Origin: Closterium sp. Naga37s-1
Lineage: Eukaryota; Streptophyta; Zygnematophyceae; Desmidiales; Closteriaceae
Reading direction: 5' to 3'
Assembly: GCA_947471745.1 (NCBI GenBank)
Contig: CANJKZ010000910.1
Location: 2,386,501 to 2,450,500, forward strand
DNA: 64,000 bases
The notes beneath the pieces were generated by a model. That model saw only the letters and a list, made by a program, of their open reading frames with translations, was not told where the DNA came from and did not search any database. Of the stretch, positions 40,026 through 49,860 are shown one piece after another. The position numbers and the translations under genes were made by a program. Position 1 is the first letter of the stretch. The number at the start of each line of letters is the position of its first letter.

Positions 40026-41546
40026 CTACTCACGCAGCTGCTGTGGAGACAGTCGCGGCCAAGCACCAGCAAGACCTCCAGACAAAGCAGCACCCCTAGG
40101 CTCAGCACCCCCAGACTCCGCACCCTCTGACTCAGCACCCCCAGGCTCAAGACCCTCAGGCTCAGCACCCCCAGGCTCCTCACCCCCAGGCTCAGCACCC
40201 CTAGACCCAGCACCCTCAGACCCCGCACCCCCCTGCTCCGCACTCCCAGACGCAGCACCTGGAGCAGCACCTGAGCCGACAGCTACCTCGACAGGCGCAG
40301 TACCAGGGAGAGGGTCTACCTGAGACACATCGGAGGGAGCAGGACCGTCGGGCGGGAGGGGATCTACTGGAGGGGGACCGGGAGCAAGGAAGAGCGGCGG
40401 GGGCGGGGGAGGGGCAGAGCGGTAGGGGAAGAGACGGTAGAAGGGAACCGACTCGTCGAACGTGACGTCCTGAGACGGGAGGACACGGTGCGAGGTGGGG
40501 TGGTAAAACTGCCAGCCAGGCGTGTCAGGGACAAACCCAAGGAAGACGTAGGGGATAGCACAGGCGGAGAGCTTGTCCGCGGACGTATCGCGAAGAAAGG
40601 CTTGAGAATCCCAGACCTCGAACACTGACGCATCACCAACCTCCCCCGTCCAGCGCAGTGTGGGCGAGGTCTCCGGTAAGGAGACACGGGGCCAGAGGTT
40701 GAGCAGATGCGCAGCGTACCGGACCGCAAACGGCCACAGAAAATGGGGAGCAGCCGCATGGATCATGGAGGTACGAGCGACCTCCATGACTAAGCAAATG
40801 CGGCGCTCAGCAATCTTATTTTGCTGAGGGGAGTCCGGAAGCGTGAACGACTGGAGAATGCCCTCCCCACGACAAAAGTCCCGCAAGAGGTTGGAGGAGA
40901 ACTCACCACCTCTGTCAGAGTGCAGACGCAAAAGAGGAAGGTCCTGGCCGAACCGCTCGCGGAGCTGGAGACGGAGCGTGCAGATCCAAGGGATCAAGAC
41001 ATCAACGACTTCACCCTCGCTGCACAAGGGGAAGACCGTGGTGTACCGCGTGTAGTCGTCAACTACCAGCAGAAAGTACCGCTCGCGGCCCTGTCCACTG
41101 ACGCGGGCTGGGCCCCACACGTCCATGTGGAGAGTCTGCAGTGGAGCGGTCATCAGGGGAAACAAGGAGGAGTGAGGAGCGGCGCGCTGCCGCCCCTCGA
41201 CGCACGGAAGGCAAGGCGGGGCAGGCGAGGGCGGGAGGGGAGGCTGAGACCTTGGTAGACCAGAGACGAGAAGACGAAAGAGCATGCCACGAAGGTGTGG
41301 CAGGGAGGGGTGACCCACGCGGTGGTGCCATAGAAGAGTCTGGTGCGACAGGAGGCGACAGGAGCAAGAGGCGGCTACCTGACCTGACGCGGACACCTGA
41401 GCAGACGCAGCTACCTGAGGAGGCTCGGTAGCCAGTGTGTACAGACTCGACCCTGGCCGACGAGTGAACGTGGCCAGGTGACGCCCCGTCCGTGTGCACG
41501 TGCAGATCGACACACGCTGACCCCCAGGAGTGGTGGTAGTGGCCAT
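40026..41546 (-). pseudogene. Element X integrase and linker start
   Basis: A 506-codon frame: GRHLATFTRRPGSSLYTLA, LLWHHRVGHPSL ... CLPCVEGRQR (HHCC), MDVWGPARVSGQGRERYFLLVVDDYTRYTTVF, RLHSDRGGEFSSNLL, QQNKIAERRICLVMEVARTSM, CAIPYVFLGFVPDTPGW, then a GGAEPGG-like linker. QQNGIAE has become QQNKIAE. It is cut from the protease by a TAG at 41553-41555 (CAG in H and Y). Confidence 0.9.
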
Positions 41547-41552
41547 CGCATC

Positions 41553-41969
41553 CTAGAGGGCAGCGGTACTCACCAAGTTCGTAGAGAACGAGGGGAGGTG
41601 AAGACCTGACAGTGAGTTGGACGGAACAACCAGACACGGGAGGACAATAGAGGAATGGGCAACAACCGGGCCCCCAGAGGGGTCAGCCAGTCTGACCGGG
41701 ACAGGTGCAAGGAGAGGAGTGAAGGTGGTGCTGTCACAAAAGAAACAGCGCGAGGCGCCTGAGTCCAACGTGAAGGTGTGCAAGGCCTGAGGAGGCGCGG
41801 TACCAGGGAGAGTACCAGACTCACTAGCACCTAGAGCAGCAGCCGCTATATCTGGGTCAGGTGGCACGCACCGGTAACAGTCACCCTCAGCACTAGCAGA
41901 CAAAGCATATATAGCAGAAAGGATAACATCAAAGTCTAGGTCAAAGATAGCAACACCAGACCTAAGCAA
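41553..41969 (-). pseudogene. Element X protease
   Basis: TFTLDSGASRCFFCDSTTFTPL marks the aspartic protease. The frame ends at TAG 41553-41555 within STAALQD. Upstream it is shifted relative to gag by a small deletion near 41970-42020. Confidence 0.88.
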
Positions 41970-42022
41970 ATCTGCTTGACCTCGTCACCAAACTCAGCAC
42001 GCCAGGCGTCGTCGAGGCGGTG

Positions 42023-43195
42023 CTAAGTGTGAAGCTTCCCGCATGTGTGACCAGCACGGTCACCCGTGCGAATGACATACGGGCAGCTATCACTACCCCC
42101 AGACGTCCCACGCTGAAATAACCACTCACGGAGTTGCTGGGGCGACTGGGTCTCGCTCTGACGCTGCTCCTGCTGCCGTTGGCCACCACCAGGGCCTCCA
42201 CGCCGAGGTCCAGACCTACCGCCACCAGTCCCACTGCCCCCACTGCTGCCACTCCGACTGCTGCCTCCACCGCCACCACCAGAGCCCCCACTCCCACCAC
42301 CAGTCCCACCGCCGCCACCACCTCCACTGCCTCCACCACCTCCACTGCTGCCCCCACCACCGCTCCCGCTGCCACCTCCACCACCACCGCTGCCACCTCC
42401 ACCATCCCTGCCACCCTTGCCCTTGATGCTGCGGCACTTCGCACTAGCAGAAGCAGCCCCGACGTCCTCAGCAACCGAGACGTTTGCAGCTGCAGCAGAG
42501 GCATAGGAGGGGGCAAGGGGGGAGGGGGAGCACCCCTCAAAGAAGGGCGGGTGCGGAGTGCTACGAGTAGCACCGACAGCAACTGCACTAGTCTCAGCTG
42601 CGAGGAGATGCTGCTCGAGGAGGTCAACAGTGAGGGAGGTGGGGTCAAGGGAGAGAAAGTGGTCCCTGACAGAGTGAAGAGAGTCAAGGAGGCAAGTGAC
42701 TATGAAGTAGAAGGTGATGAACATCGGGGGCTGGTTCCTGTCAAGGAACTCAGCAGGGACGGTAGCGCGGTAGCGAACGTCGCTGGTGCGCAGGTGGGAA
42801 ACCAGGTCCTCTACTGTGGCAAAAGCTGACAGCTCAGGGAAGAGGTAGGGCAGTAGCAGTCGGCCTAGAGCAGTAGTGGCAGGCGAGGAGTAGTGAGCGA
42901 CTACAGCGGCGTACAGTGCCTGTGCTGTCCGGTGCTGGCCGAAGTGAGCGCATTCGGCTAACGGTAGGTGGTTGCGAATGGCTAAGTGGGCAGCAGCGTC
43001 GCGAGTAAGCCACTGTGAGCGAGTCCCACTGACAGCTGTGGCGGGAGGGGAAGTAACGGCTCCTGACGCTAGGTCAAACAGCGAAACACTGTCCTTAGAA
43101 TCGCTCAGTAGGTACAGCTGCAGGTCATCGAGCCACGTGTCAAACTGAACCTGTCTGCCCTCATGATCGAACGTGAGAACCCTAAGCGAAGCCAT
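42023..43195 (-). CDS. Element X Gag
   Basis: 390 residues: MASLRVLTFDHEGRQVQFDTWLDD, capsid region, a glycine tract, QSPQQLREWLFQRG, and the finger C-x13-C-x3-H. TAG at 42023-42025 replaces the CAG of Y within the last part of the finger, and a nine-base loss follows that removes its final cysteine. Confidence 0.9.
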   Translation of the reverse strand: MASLRVLTFDHEGRQVQFDTWLDDLQLYLLSDSKDSVSLFDLASGAVTSPPATAVSGTRSQWLTRDAAAHLAIRNHLPLAECAHFGQHRTAQALYAAVVAHYSSPATTALGRLLLPYLFPELSAFATVEDLVSHLRTSDVRYRATVPAEFLDRNQPPMFITFYFIVTCLLDSLHSVRDHFLSLDPTSLTVDLLEQHLLAAETSAVAVGATRSTPHPPFFEGCSPSPLAPSYASAAAANVSVAEDVGAASASAKCRSIKGKGGRDGGGGSGGGGGGSGSGGGGSSGGGGGSGGGGGGGTGGGSGGSGGGGGGSSRSGSSGGSGTGGGRSGPRRGGPGGGQRQQEQRQSETQSPQQLREWLFQRGTSGGSDSCPYVIRTGDRAGHTCGKLHT

Positions 43196-44078
43196 AGTGG
43201 CACAGCATGCAGGAGCAGCAGTAGCAGCAGTAGCAGAAGTAGCAGCAGTAGCAGTAGCAGTGGCCGAGGGGCCTGGGGCCTAGGGGCCAAGGGGCCGAGG
43301 TGCCAGGGGCCTAGGGGCCAGGGGCCGAGGGGCCTAGGGGCCGAGGTTGACGGGGCTGAGGGGCCAGTAGAGTAGGGGCCGAGGGGCCGGGGGCCTAGGG
43401 GTGAATGGGCCGCGGGGCCAGGGGAGATGGGGCCGAGGGGCAGGGGGCCTAGGGGCGAATGGGCCGCGGGGCCAGGGGAGACGAGGCCGAGGGGCCTGGG
43501 GCCTAGGGGCCGGGGGCCTAGGGCGACGGGGTCGCGGGGTTGGGGGCGACGGGGCCGAGGGGGGCCGGGGGACTAGGTCGACGGGGCCGCGGGGCTAGGA
43601 GAGTAGGGGCCGAGGGGCCTCGGGCCTAAGGCGACGGGGCCGTGGGGCGAGGGGCGACGAGGCCGAGGGGCCGGGGACCTAGGTCGACGGGGCCGCGGGG
43701 CTAGGAGAGTAGGGGGCAAGGGGCCTTGGGCCAAGGGCGACGGGGTCGCGGGGCCGGGAGGCCTAGGTCGACGGGGCCAGGAGAGTAGGGGCCGAGGGGC
43801 CGGGTGCCTAGGTCGACAGGGCCGCGACAGGCAACTGGCGACGGGGGTCGCGACAGGCCTAGGGCGACGGGGGTCGCGATGGGCCTAGGGCGACCGAGGG
43901 GCTGGGCTAGGGGCGACGCCAAGGGGCAACGGGCCGGGCTAGGGGTGGCGACGGGCCGGGGCCTAGGGGCGACGGGCGCGAGGCTACAGGCCGGGGCCTA
44001 GGGTCAAGGGTGGCTAGCAGGGCAGCAGGTGGTGGCCCAAAAAAAAACGGTCCTAGGAAGGGACCTGCTCGGAAACCA
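43196..44078 (-). repeat. Element X leader, hairpin and PBS
   Basis: GGGGCCGAGGGGCCTAGGGGC-type repeats for about 750 bp, and an AGCAGCAGTAGCAGT run at 43205-43260 next to gag. Close to the LTR are GGGCCACCACC, a T-run, the hairpin GGTCC (44049-44053)/GGACC (44061-44065) and the PBS, minus-strand TGGTTTCCGAGC starting at 44078. Confidence 0.8.
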
Positions 44079-44208
44079 TGTCAGAATGCATGAACGAGAA
44101 TGAATGAACTAGCAAAGAGTTGGGTACAAGTACTAACCCTATGGGTTGTACCCCTTATGGGCTACCCCACTATAGCCTACACAATATAAGCTATATAACA
44201 TTTTGACA
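44079..44208 (-). repeat. Element X 5' LTR (130 bp)
   Basis: Minus strand TGTCAAAATGTTATATAGC...TGCATTCTGACA, followed by the PBS. The outer edge adjoins CGTCA. Confidence 0.93.
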
Positions 44209-44871
44209 CGTCACAGGGTTACACCTTCAGCCTTGGTTCTGGCTCTGATTCCTGGCGGTCTACCCGCTCGTCTTCGGTTCTCAGCTCTAGTTGTGAGGCT
44301 ATGATCTACGTAGGGGCCATGCCTGCACAGGAGCTACGCTGGCTCACCTACGTGCTGACCGACCTGGGAGAGCAGCCTCGTTCGCCTCCAGTTCTGTACG
44401 TCGACAACAAGGCCATGATTGCCTTGTGTCAGGAGCACAGACTGGAGCACAAAACGAAGCACATCGCTCTGCGATAATTCCTTGCTCGAGAGTTGCAGCA
44501 GCGTGGCCAGCTTCGTCTTGCGTACGTGGCCACTAGGGCCAACACTGCTGATATATTCACCAAGGCACTTCCGCCTGGTGATCATCAGCGCTTCTCAACT
44601 GTGTTAGGCCTTGTGCCTACTTTGCCTCACTTGCTCACTGCGTGACTTTGCTTGTACTGTGATCTATATATATTTCTGCATGCTTGCACTTGCTAGGGTA
44701 TGATCACTGTATTGTTTGTGCTCTTTTATATAACTCTGCATTGAACTGGCCTTGTGGCCCTTTTCTTCTGCTCGGACTGTGTGGTGACTTTGTGATCCAC
44801 CCTGAGCTTGCTTTGCTTTTCTTGACTGGTCTTGTGACCACTTGTTCTCCCCCACTTTGCCTATGGGTGTG
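44209..44871 (+). pseudogene. Element Y RNase H C-terminal part, 3' UTR and polypurine tract
   Basis: Starts in RNase H at S-Q-G-Y-T-F-S-L-G-S-G-S and continues through SCEA-IY-GAMPAQELRWLTYVL, YVDNKAMIALCQEHRLEHKTKHIAL, then a TAA near 44475 (TACTTC changed to TAATTC). Coding ends at about 44644. The conserved 3' UTR runs to CTATGGGTGTG at 44871. Confidence 0.88.
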
Positions 44872-45003
44872 TGTCAGAATGTTATAGTGCTTACATTTGT
44901 GTAGGCTATAGTGGGGTAGCCCATAAGGCGTACAACCCAATTAGGGTTAGTACTTGTACCCAACTTCTGTTCAATGCATTCATTCTCGTTCGTTAGTTTG
45001 ACA
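44872..45003 (+). repeat. Element Y 3' LTR (132 bp)
   Basis: Pairs with 33069-33200 (five substitutions). Followed by GAAGC of element D. Confidence 0.95.
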
Positions 45004-45681
45004 GAAGCCTCGAGCAACGGAACCCGCCTTGAAGATAGGCGGGAAACCCGGCGGCTGCTTCACCCTGGAAATCCACATGCTATTGACCATGTTCGCCCCA
45101 GGAGGGGGAACTGCGTTGACGTAGGTGGCTGTGAACTTCCAGGATGCCATCTTTGCGTCCATGGCTGTATGCCACTGAGAGGAGTACTGACCCATGATCG
45201 CCTCTGCGTAAGAGCAAGGGGTCGGGATATCCAGTACATCCGGGTCTCCCTCAGGGGCGAGCAGCATGGTAACGAGATGAGGTACAGCTGCCACGAGGCA
45301 CTCCAAATCAAACTGTCTGTCCTCAAGGATGTCACAGCTAGGGGCAAGCTCACCCTTGATAGACGGAGGATAGTCATACTCAGAAGCAAGACTTGCAAAG
45401 TTTTCAAGGCGACACACAGCAGCAAAGTCAACGAGCTCAATGACTAAGGCACGCACAGCAGCAGGCTCAAAAGAAGGGTCAGTGACAAGTGTGGCCAGAT
45501 AGCGAGTGTGACAAGTGGGTCGGACTAGAAGCACAAACAAGGTCAGACTCAGGATCAGGAACGTCAGGAAGAGAGGACGAGGGAGGTAATGACATGACAA
45601 TACACTATGGAGCAGCGGAAGGATGAAGGGTCATGACATGAGTGCCAGGGAAAGGTGGAGGACGAACACGACGAGCACAAA
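45004..45681 (-). pseudogene. Element D RT start, middle piece
   Basis: Frame 45600-44980: LVIELVDFAAVCRLE, PEGDPDVLDIPTPCSYAEAIMGQYSSQWHTAMDAKMASWKF, PPPGANMVNSMWISRVKQPPGFPPIFKAGSVARGF. Joins 33068 on one side and 57975 on the other after removal of Y and the gypsy element. Confidence 0.88.
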
Positions 45682-45686
45682 GTGTA

Positions 45687-46035
45687 TGTGAGAGTATGAT
45701 GGCTAGCCTTACCTTTATTTACCTTATCATGATTTACCTTGCTTGGTTTTGTTTTCTTATGCATGCTTTAGCTCGTTTTCTTTAGATTCGTTGCTTATAA
45801 TATTTTATTATAGTTATAGCACTGTTCTAGGTTGCATGCACCAAATCCCAGGTTTTTCGGTTGCCACCGAGGGCCATCTTTCGAATTCGGGAAGGACCCA
45901 TTTGGGACGCTTTGCGTCCCACGGAACCTTCTAGTAATACCCGGGTTACTGCCTTTGTGTCGAGCCTATACAGTCCTCGTGTTGTACCTAGGCGCTCATA
46001 TTAGAATGTCTGAACTAGTTCCTTCGATCCTCACA
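45687..46035 (+). repeat. Gypsy 5' LTR (349 bp)
   Basis: TGTGAGAGTATGATGG...CGATCCTCACA with perfect TGTGAG/CTCACA ends. It is followed by a weak PBS: TTGGTAATCAGCGC resembles the tRNA-Met PBS with one extra base and one mismatch. Confidence 0.88.
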
Positions 46036-46466
46036 CTTGGTAATCAGCGCGGGTTTTCACTCGAGGTCTTCAGCCGCTAAAAACGGGCCTTCAAAAATCC
46101 GCGGGGGCCATGACAAATGCGCCAATTCGGGTATGTAAAACCCGTTCCGCTACATTTTTCCAAGTTCCCCTCGACCCGGTTTTTGAACACCCGTCAGAAT
46201 TATTTGGCGAAATGGTTGGAATTTCGACCGTCATATCGATTAGAATCTCAACGACCCTGAGAATTTCGCCCAAAAAAGCTGGAATTTGGAGCGTCGGATC
46301 GAGTTTCTTCTCAAAGGCCAAGATCAAACGCGAATTTGGCTAAAGGAGAGTTGCACGACATACAGAATCTGTGCTCGACCATTCTACAATCGATCCACTT
46401 CGCAGTAAGTCGACCTGCGCACAGAATTGATATTTTTTTGTCGCAAATCTTCCTGCAAATCGCCAA
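46036..46466 (+). other. Gypsy leader
   Basis: No gene. Holds the PBS-like site at its start and AT-richer leader sequence up to the gag ATG at 46467. Confidence 0.6.
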
Positions 46467-47531
46467 ATGGAAGAAAATGGTGATAATTTTGTACAAAAAA
46501 ATGCAGATTTATGCATCGACCTAGACCAGACGCAAGCAGCACTACACCGAATTGAGGCGATGCTTGCGAACCAGTCGGCAGCCGCCAAGGCAGCAGCGAA
46601 CGCAGCACCGAATGCAGCAACGACGGCGACGACACCGACAATTGTACCTGCGGCAATGGCAGCAGCTACAGTTAACCTCAAAGCAGCGAAGCCAAGGCAA
46701 CCAGAGGCGTTCGATCCTATAGAGAAAGGGAGCAACGCCCAGCTGAACTCGAAATTTACTTCGAAGCCGTTGGATGCACGACCCCCCACCCAAGACGCAA
46801 TGCACATACGATTCGTAGCAACACTGTTATGAGGCCCAACTCTAGAGTGGATTAACAAAAAAATTGTCCAAGGCGAAGGGACGTGGGCGCAGTTTCGGGC
46901 AGCACTGGTTGAACAGTTCGAGACGTTGAACAGTAGCTACTACGGAACATGACACAACCAGCCAAATAGAAAATTTGGCATGGAGCGATCGGCACCTCCC
47001 ATGACTGCCGTCCCGATGGAAATCAACAAGGACGATGCGGAACAACAGCTAGAAAAAAATGAAACGTGCAAATTTTTGCGGCGCTATAGGACATCGTATC
47101 TTGGCATGTTGGAAAATGAAGAAAGCACGTGTAGAGCTTGAGTGCAAGAATAGTGTGGCACCCCCGAAGCAGAAAACGGACTACGTGGCAACTTTGGAGA
47201 GGGCGAAAAAAGGAGAGTATGATGGAGCGAATTTAAAATGTCACGACCAGCTGGCACCAGGGGAAATCGCTGAGACAAAGGGAGACTCCGCAAAACAAGA
47301 CCCTGCACCTACCGGGAAACTCCAGCCGTACACCTCGACAAGTAAGAATTTGTTAAAGTTATCCTTTAAAGATACGTTATCTAAGAATATTACTTCTCGT
47401 GGTTTTAAAGCCTTGAGAAAAATTAAGGGAGGGCAGAAATTGTACCGGTACCGGGGAAATTGGGGACCCACTCCGGATCATTGATAAGGGTCGAGTCTTC
47501 CGAGGAGTTAATATTCTCTCCCCGCAGCACG
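46467..47531 (+). pseudogene. Gypsy Gag remnant
   Basis: Frame 46467-46832 (MEENGDNFVQKNAD...) holds a coiled-coil-like start (LDQTQAALHRIEAMLANQ), an Ala-rich spacer and the KAAKPRQPEAFD region. A TGA at 46830 precedes P-T-L-E-W-I-N-K-K, the retrotransposon Gag core. At 47059 a CCHC knuckle (C-x2-C-x4-H-x4-C: first cysteine at 47068, HRILACW at its end) is recognisable only across a one-base slip in a T-run. A stop falls at 47482-47484. The end is cut by G. Confidence 0.82.
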
Positions 47532-47536
47532 GTGTT
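47532..47536. repeat. Target-site duplication of element G (GTGTT, left)
   Basis: Matches 54671-54675. Confidence 0.92.
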
Positions 47537-47667
47537 TGTCAAACTTATACATGCTATAGTCTGTTTAGGCTATAGTGGGGTAGTCCTTAGAGGGTACAAC
47601 ACTTTTGTGTTTCCTACTTGTACCCATCTCATTCCTAGTTCATAATTCCTCTCTCGTTATTCTCACA
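47537..47667 (+). repeat. Element G 5' LTR (131 bp)
   Basis: TGTCAAACTTATACATG...TATTCTCACA. Contains GGGTACAA (47592-47599), CACTTTTGTG and TTGTACCC (47618-47625). Confidence 0.97.
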
Positions 47668-48624
47668 TGGTATAGAGCTGGTTCGAGTTTTTTTTTTTGG
47701 GCCCACCACTACAATTTTTTTTTTCCTTACCTGCCCGAGGCGCGTATCGCGTTTGTCCTAGCAGCGCCCTCGCGCCCACCCTTCGAGGCCCTTAGTGGCC
47801 CGACGCTGCCCCTTCGCGGCCCTTAGCGGCCCCTCTTAAGGCCTTTCGCGGCCCCCTGTAGCGACCCGTCGCGGCCCCCTTTTAGCGACCCGTCGCGGCC
47901 CGTCGCGGACCCCCTTTATCGACCCGTCGCGGCCCTTAGCGGCCCCGTCTCGGCCCTTCGCGGCCCCTTTCGCGACCCGTCGCGGCCCCTAGCGGCCCTT
48001 CGCGGCTCCTCTGACGGCCCGTCGCGGCCCAGTCACGGACCTTTGCGGTCCCCTTTAATGGCCCTTCGCGGCCCCTCTGACGGCCCGTCGCGGCCCCTCT
48101 GCCGGCCTGTCGCGGCCCAGTCGCGGCCCTTCGCGGCCCCCCTTTAACGGCCCTTCGCGGCCCCTCTGACGGACCGACGCGGCCCCTTCTCGGCCCCTTT
48201 TCCGGCCCCAACTGACGCGGCCCAGCTGGCGCGCCCCCGGCCGCCTCCTGCCGACGAGCCCCTGCCGGCCCCAACTGACGCGCCCCAGCTGGCGCGCCCC
48301 CGGCCGGCTCCTGCTGACGAGCCCCTGCCAGCCCCACCTGGCGCGGCCCCTCCTGGCGCGCCTCTGCCGGCCCCTGTCGGACCCTGCTGACGAGCCCCTG
48401 CCGACCCCTGCTGGCGCGGCCCCTGCAGTCACTGCCCGCCCCTGCACCTGTCTCTGGTAAGCCGAGCCGCGCCACCCGGCCGAGCCGCGCCGCCCAGCCG
48501 AGCCGCGCCACCTAGCTGAGCCGCGCCGCTGCTGCACTGCTGCTACTGCTGCTACTGCTGCACTGCTGCTACTGCTGCTACTGCTGCTACTGCTGCTCCT
48601 CTTCCTACTTCTTCTACTGCTGCT
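47668..48624 (+). repeat. Element G PBS and leader minisatellite
   Basis: PBS TGGTATAGAGC at 47668. A T-run and GGGCCCACCA (47699-47708) follow, but the intervening hairpin is lost. 47770-48200 is a GGCCCCTCTGACGGCCCGTCGC-type array. 48230-48430 holds CCAGCTGGCGCGCCCCCGGCC repeats, and 48530-48620 a CTGCTGCTACTG run just before gag. Confidence 0.85.
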
Positions 48625-49860
48625 ATGGCTAGTCCTACAGTTCTCACCTTTGACTCTGAGGGACGTGCAGTTGACTTTGACGTATGGGTTGATGACCTAC
48701 AGCTCTTTCTTCAGTGTGATTCTAGGGATGGGGTATCCCTTTTCGATCACACGTCCGGTGTTTCCACTGCTCCTACTGCCACTGCTGACAGTACTGTTCG
48801 CTCACAGTGGACCACTCGTGACGCTGTTGCTCATCTTGCTGTTCGTAGTCACCTGCCACATGCTGAGCGCGCACACTTTGGCCAGTACAAGACTGCTCAG
48901 TCTTTGTACGACGCTGTGGTTGCACGCTACTCCTCCCCTGCCACTGCTGCCCTCAGTCGCCTCATGCTGCCGTACCTTTTCCCTGACCTTGCTGCCTTTG
49001 CCACAGTCGCTGACCTAGTTGCTCACCTTCGCACTAGTGACGCCCGCTACCGCACTGCCCTTCCCACTGAGTTCTGTGCCAAGAACCCCCCCCCCATGTA
49101 CATCACCCTTTACTACCTAGTCACCCGCCTCCCTGACTCCCTTTCTTCAGTCAGGGACCACTTTCTCTCCCTTTGCCCCATCAAGTTGACTGTCGACCTG
49201 CCAGAGGAGCGCCTTGCTGCAGCTGAGAAGAGTATCTTAGCTGTAGGTGCTTCTCGCGGCGACCGTCGCACCCCCTTCTTTCAGGGGTGTTCCCCTGTCC
49301 CCCTTCTCCCCTCTGTTGCTTCTGCTGCTGCTGACGACCTCGTTGGCACTGAGGAGGTCGGAGCTGCGTCTGCCCCTAGTGGGAGATGCCGCAACAGCAA
49401 GGGCAAGGGGAGCAAGGGTGGTGGAGGGGGTGGCGGGGGTGGCGGCGGAGGCGGTGGAGGAGGCGGAGCGGGTGGCGGTGGAGGTGGGGGTGGTACCGGG
49501 AGTGGGGGCTTCAGTGGCGGCGATGGAGGTCGTGGCGTCGGTGGCGGAGGTGGTGGAGGCAGCGGCAGCGGTGGTGGAGGTGGAGGCGGCGGTGGTGCTG
49601 GTCGAGGTGCAGCCGCGTACCGTGGAGGCTTTGGTGGCAGCCAGCGCCAGCAGCAGCTGCGTACCCGTAAGACCCCGTCGGTTCAGCAGCTTCGTGAGTG
49701 GTACGCTGGGCGTGGGAGGTCTGGGAGTGCAGGTCCCTGCACTTACGTTCTTCGCACCGGCACTCGTAGTGGGGAGGTGTGTGGGCTCCCACACACCACG
49801 CAGCGATGCTTCGGTCGCTTGACTGACGCTTGGCGTACCCAAATTCCTGACGCTGTTTAG
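48625..49860 (+). CDS. Element G Gag
   Basis: 411 residues from MASPTVLTFDSEGRAVDFDVW. Capsid domain to ~residue 230, glycine tract ~255-335 (over 60% Gly), VQQLREWYAGRG, then a complete finger C-x13-C-x3-H-x4-C. Stops at TAG 49858-49860 where F reads GAG (DAVELP). This copy keeps the CAG at the site where F has its Gag stop, which argues that Gag and Pol are normally one frame. Confidence 0.93.
   Translation: MASPTVLTFDSEGRAVDFDVWVDDLQLFLQCDSRDGVSLFDHTSGVSTAPTATADSTVRSQWTTRDAVAHLAVRSHLPHAERAHFGQYKTAQSLYDAVVARYSSPATAALSRLMLPYLFPDLAAFATVADLVAHLRTSDARYRTALPTEFCAKNPPPMYITLYYLVTRLPDSLSSVRDHFLSLCPIKLTVDLPEERLAAAEKSILAVGASRGDRRTPFFQGCSPVPLLPSVASAAADDLVGTEEVGAASAPSGRCRNSKGKGSKGGGGGGGGGGGGGGGGGAGGGGGGGGTGSGGFSGGDGGRGVGGGGGGGSGSGGGGGGGGGAGRGAAAYRGGFGGSQRQQQLRTRKTPSVQQLREWYAGRGRSGSAGPCTYVLRTGTRSGEVCGLPHTTQRCFGRLTDAWRTQIPDAV

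Larger units (their letters stand above)
37832..44208 (-). mobile_element. Element X: Ty1/copia inserted into Y, with an inverted left end
   Basis: Two matching LTRs lie in opposite orientation: 37832-37941 on plus and 44079-44208 on minus. The outer edge of each is next to the same target duplication, read as TGACG (37942-37946) and CGTCA (44209-44213). Normal insertion gives LTRs in the same orientation, so the interval containing one end was inverted after insertion. Confidence 0.85.
33069..45003 (+). mobile_element. Element Y: Ty1/copia inserted into D, split and inverted with X
   Basis: 132-bp LTRs at 33069-33200 and 44872-45003 differ at five sites and are flanked by GGAGC/GAAGC. Internal Y sequence is found as 33201 to somewhere before 37830 on the plus strand, as a minus-strand piece starting at 37942, and as 44209-44871 on the plus strand. 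The RNase H gene was cut by X at CGTCA. The strand switch shows a later inversion. Confidence 0.9.
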
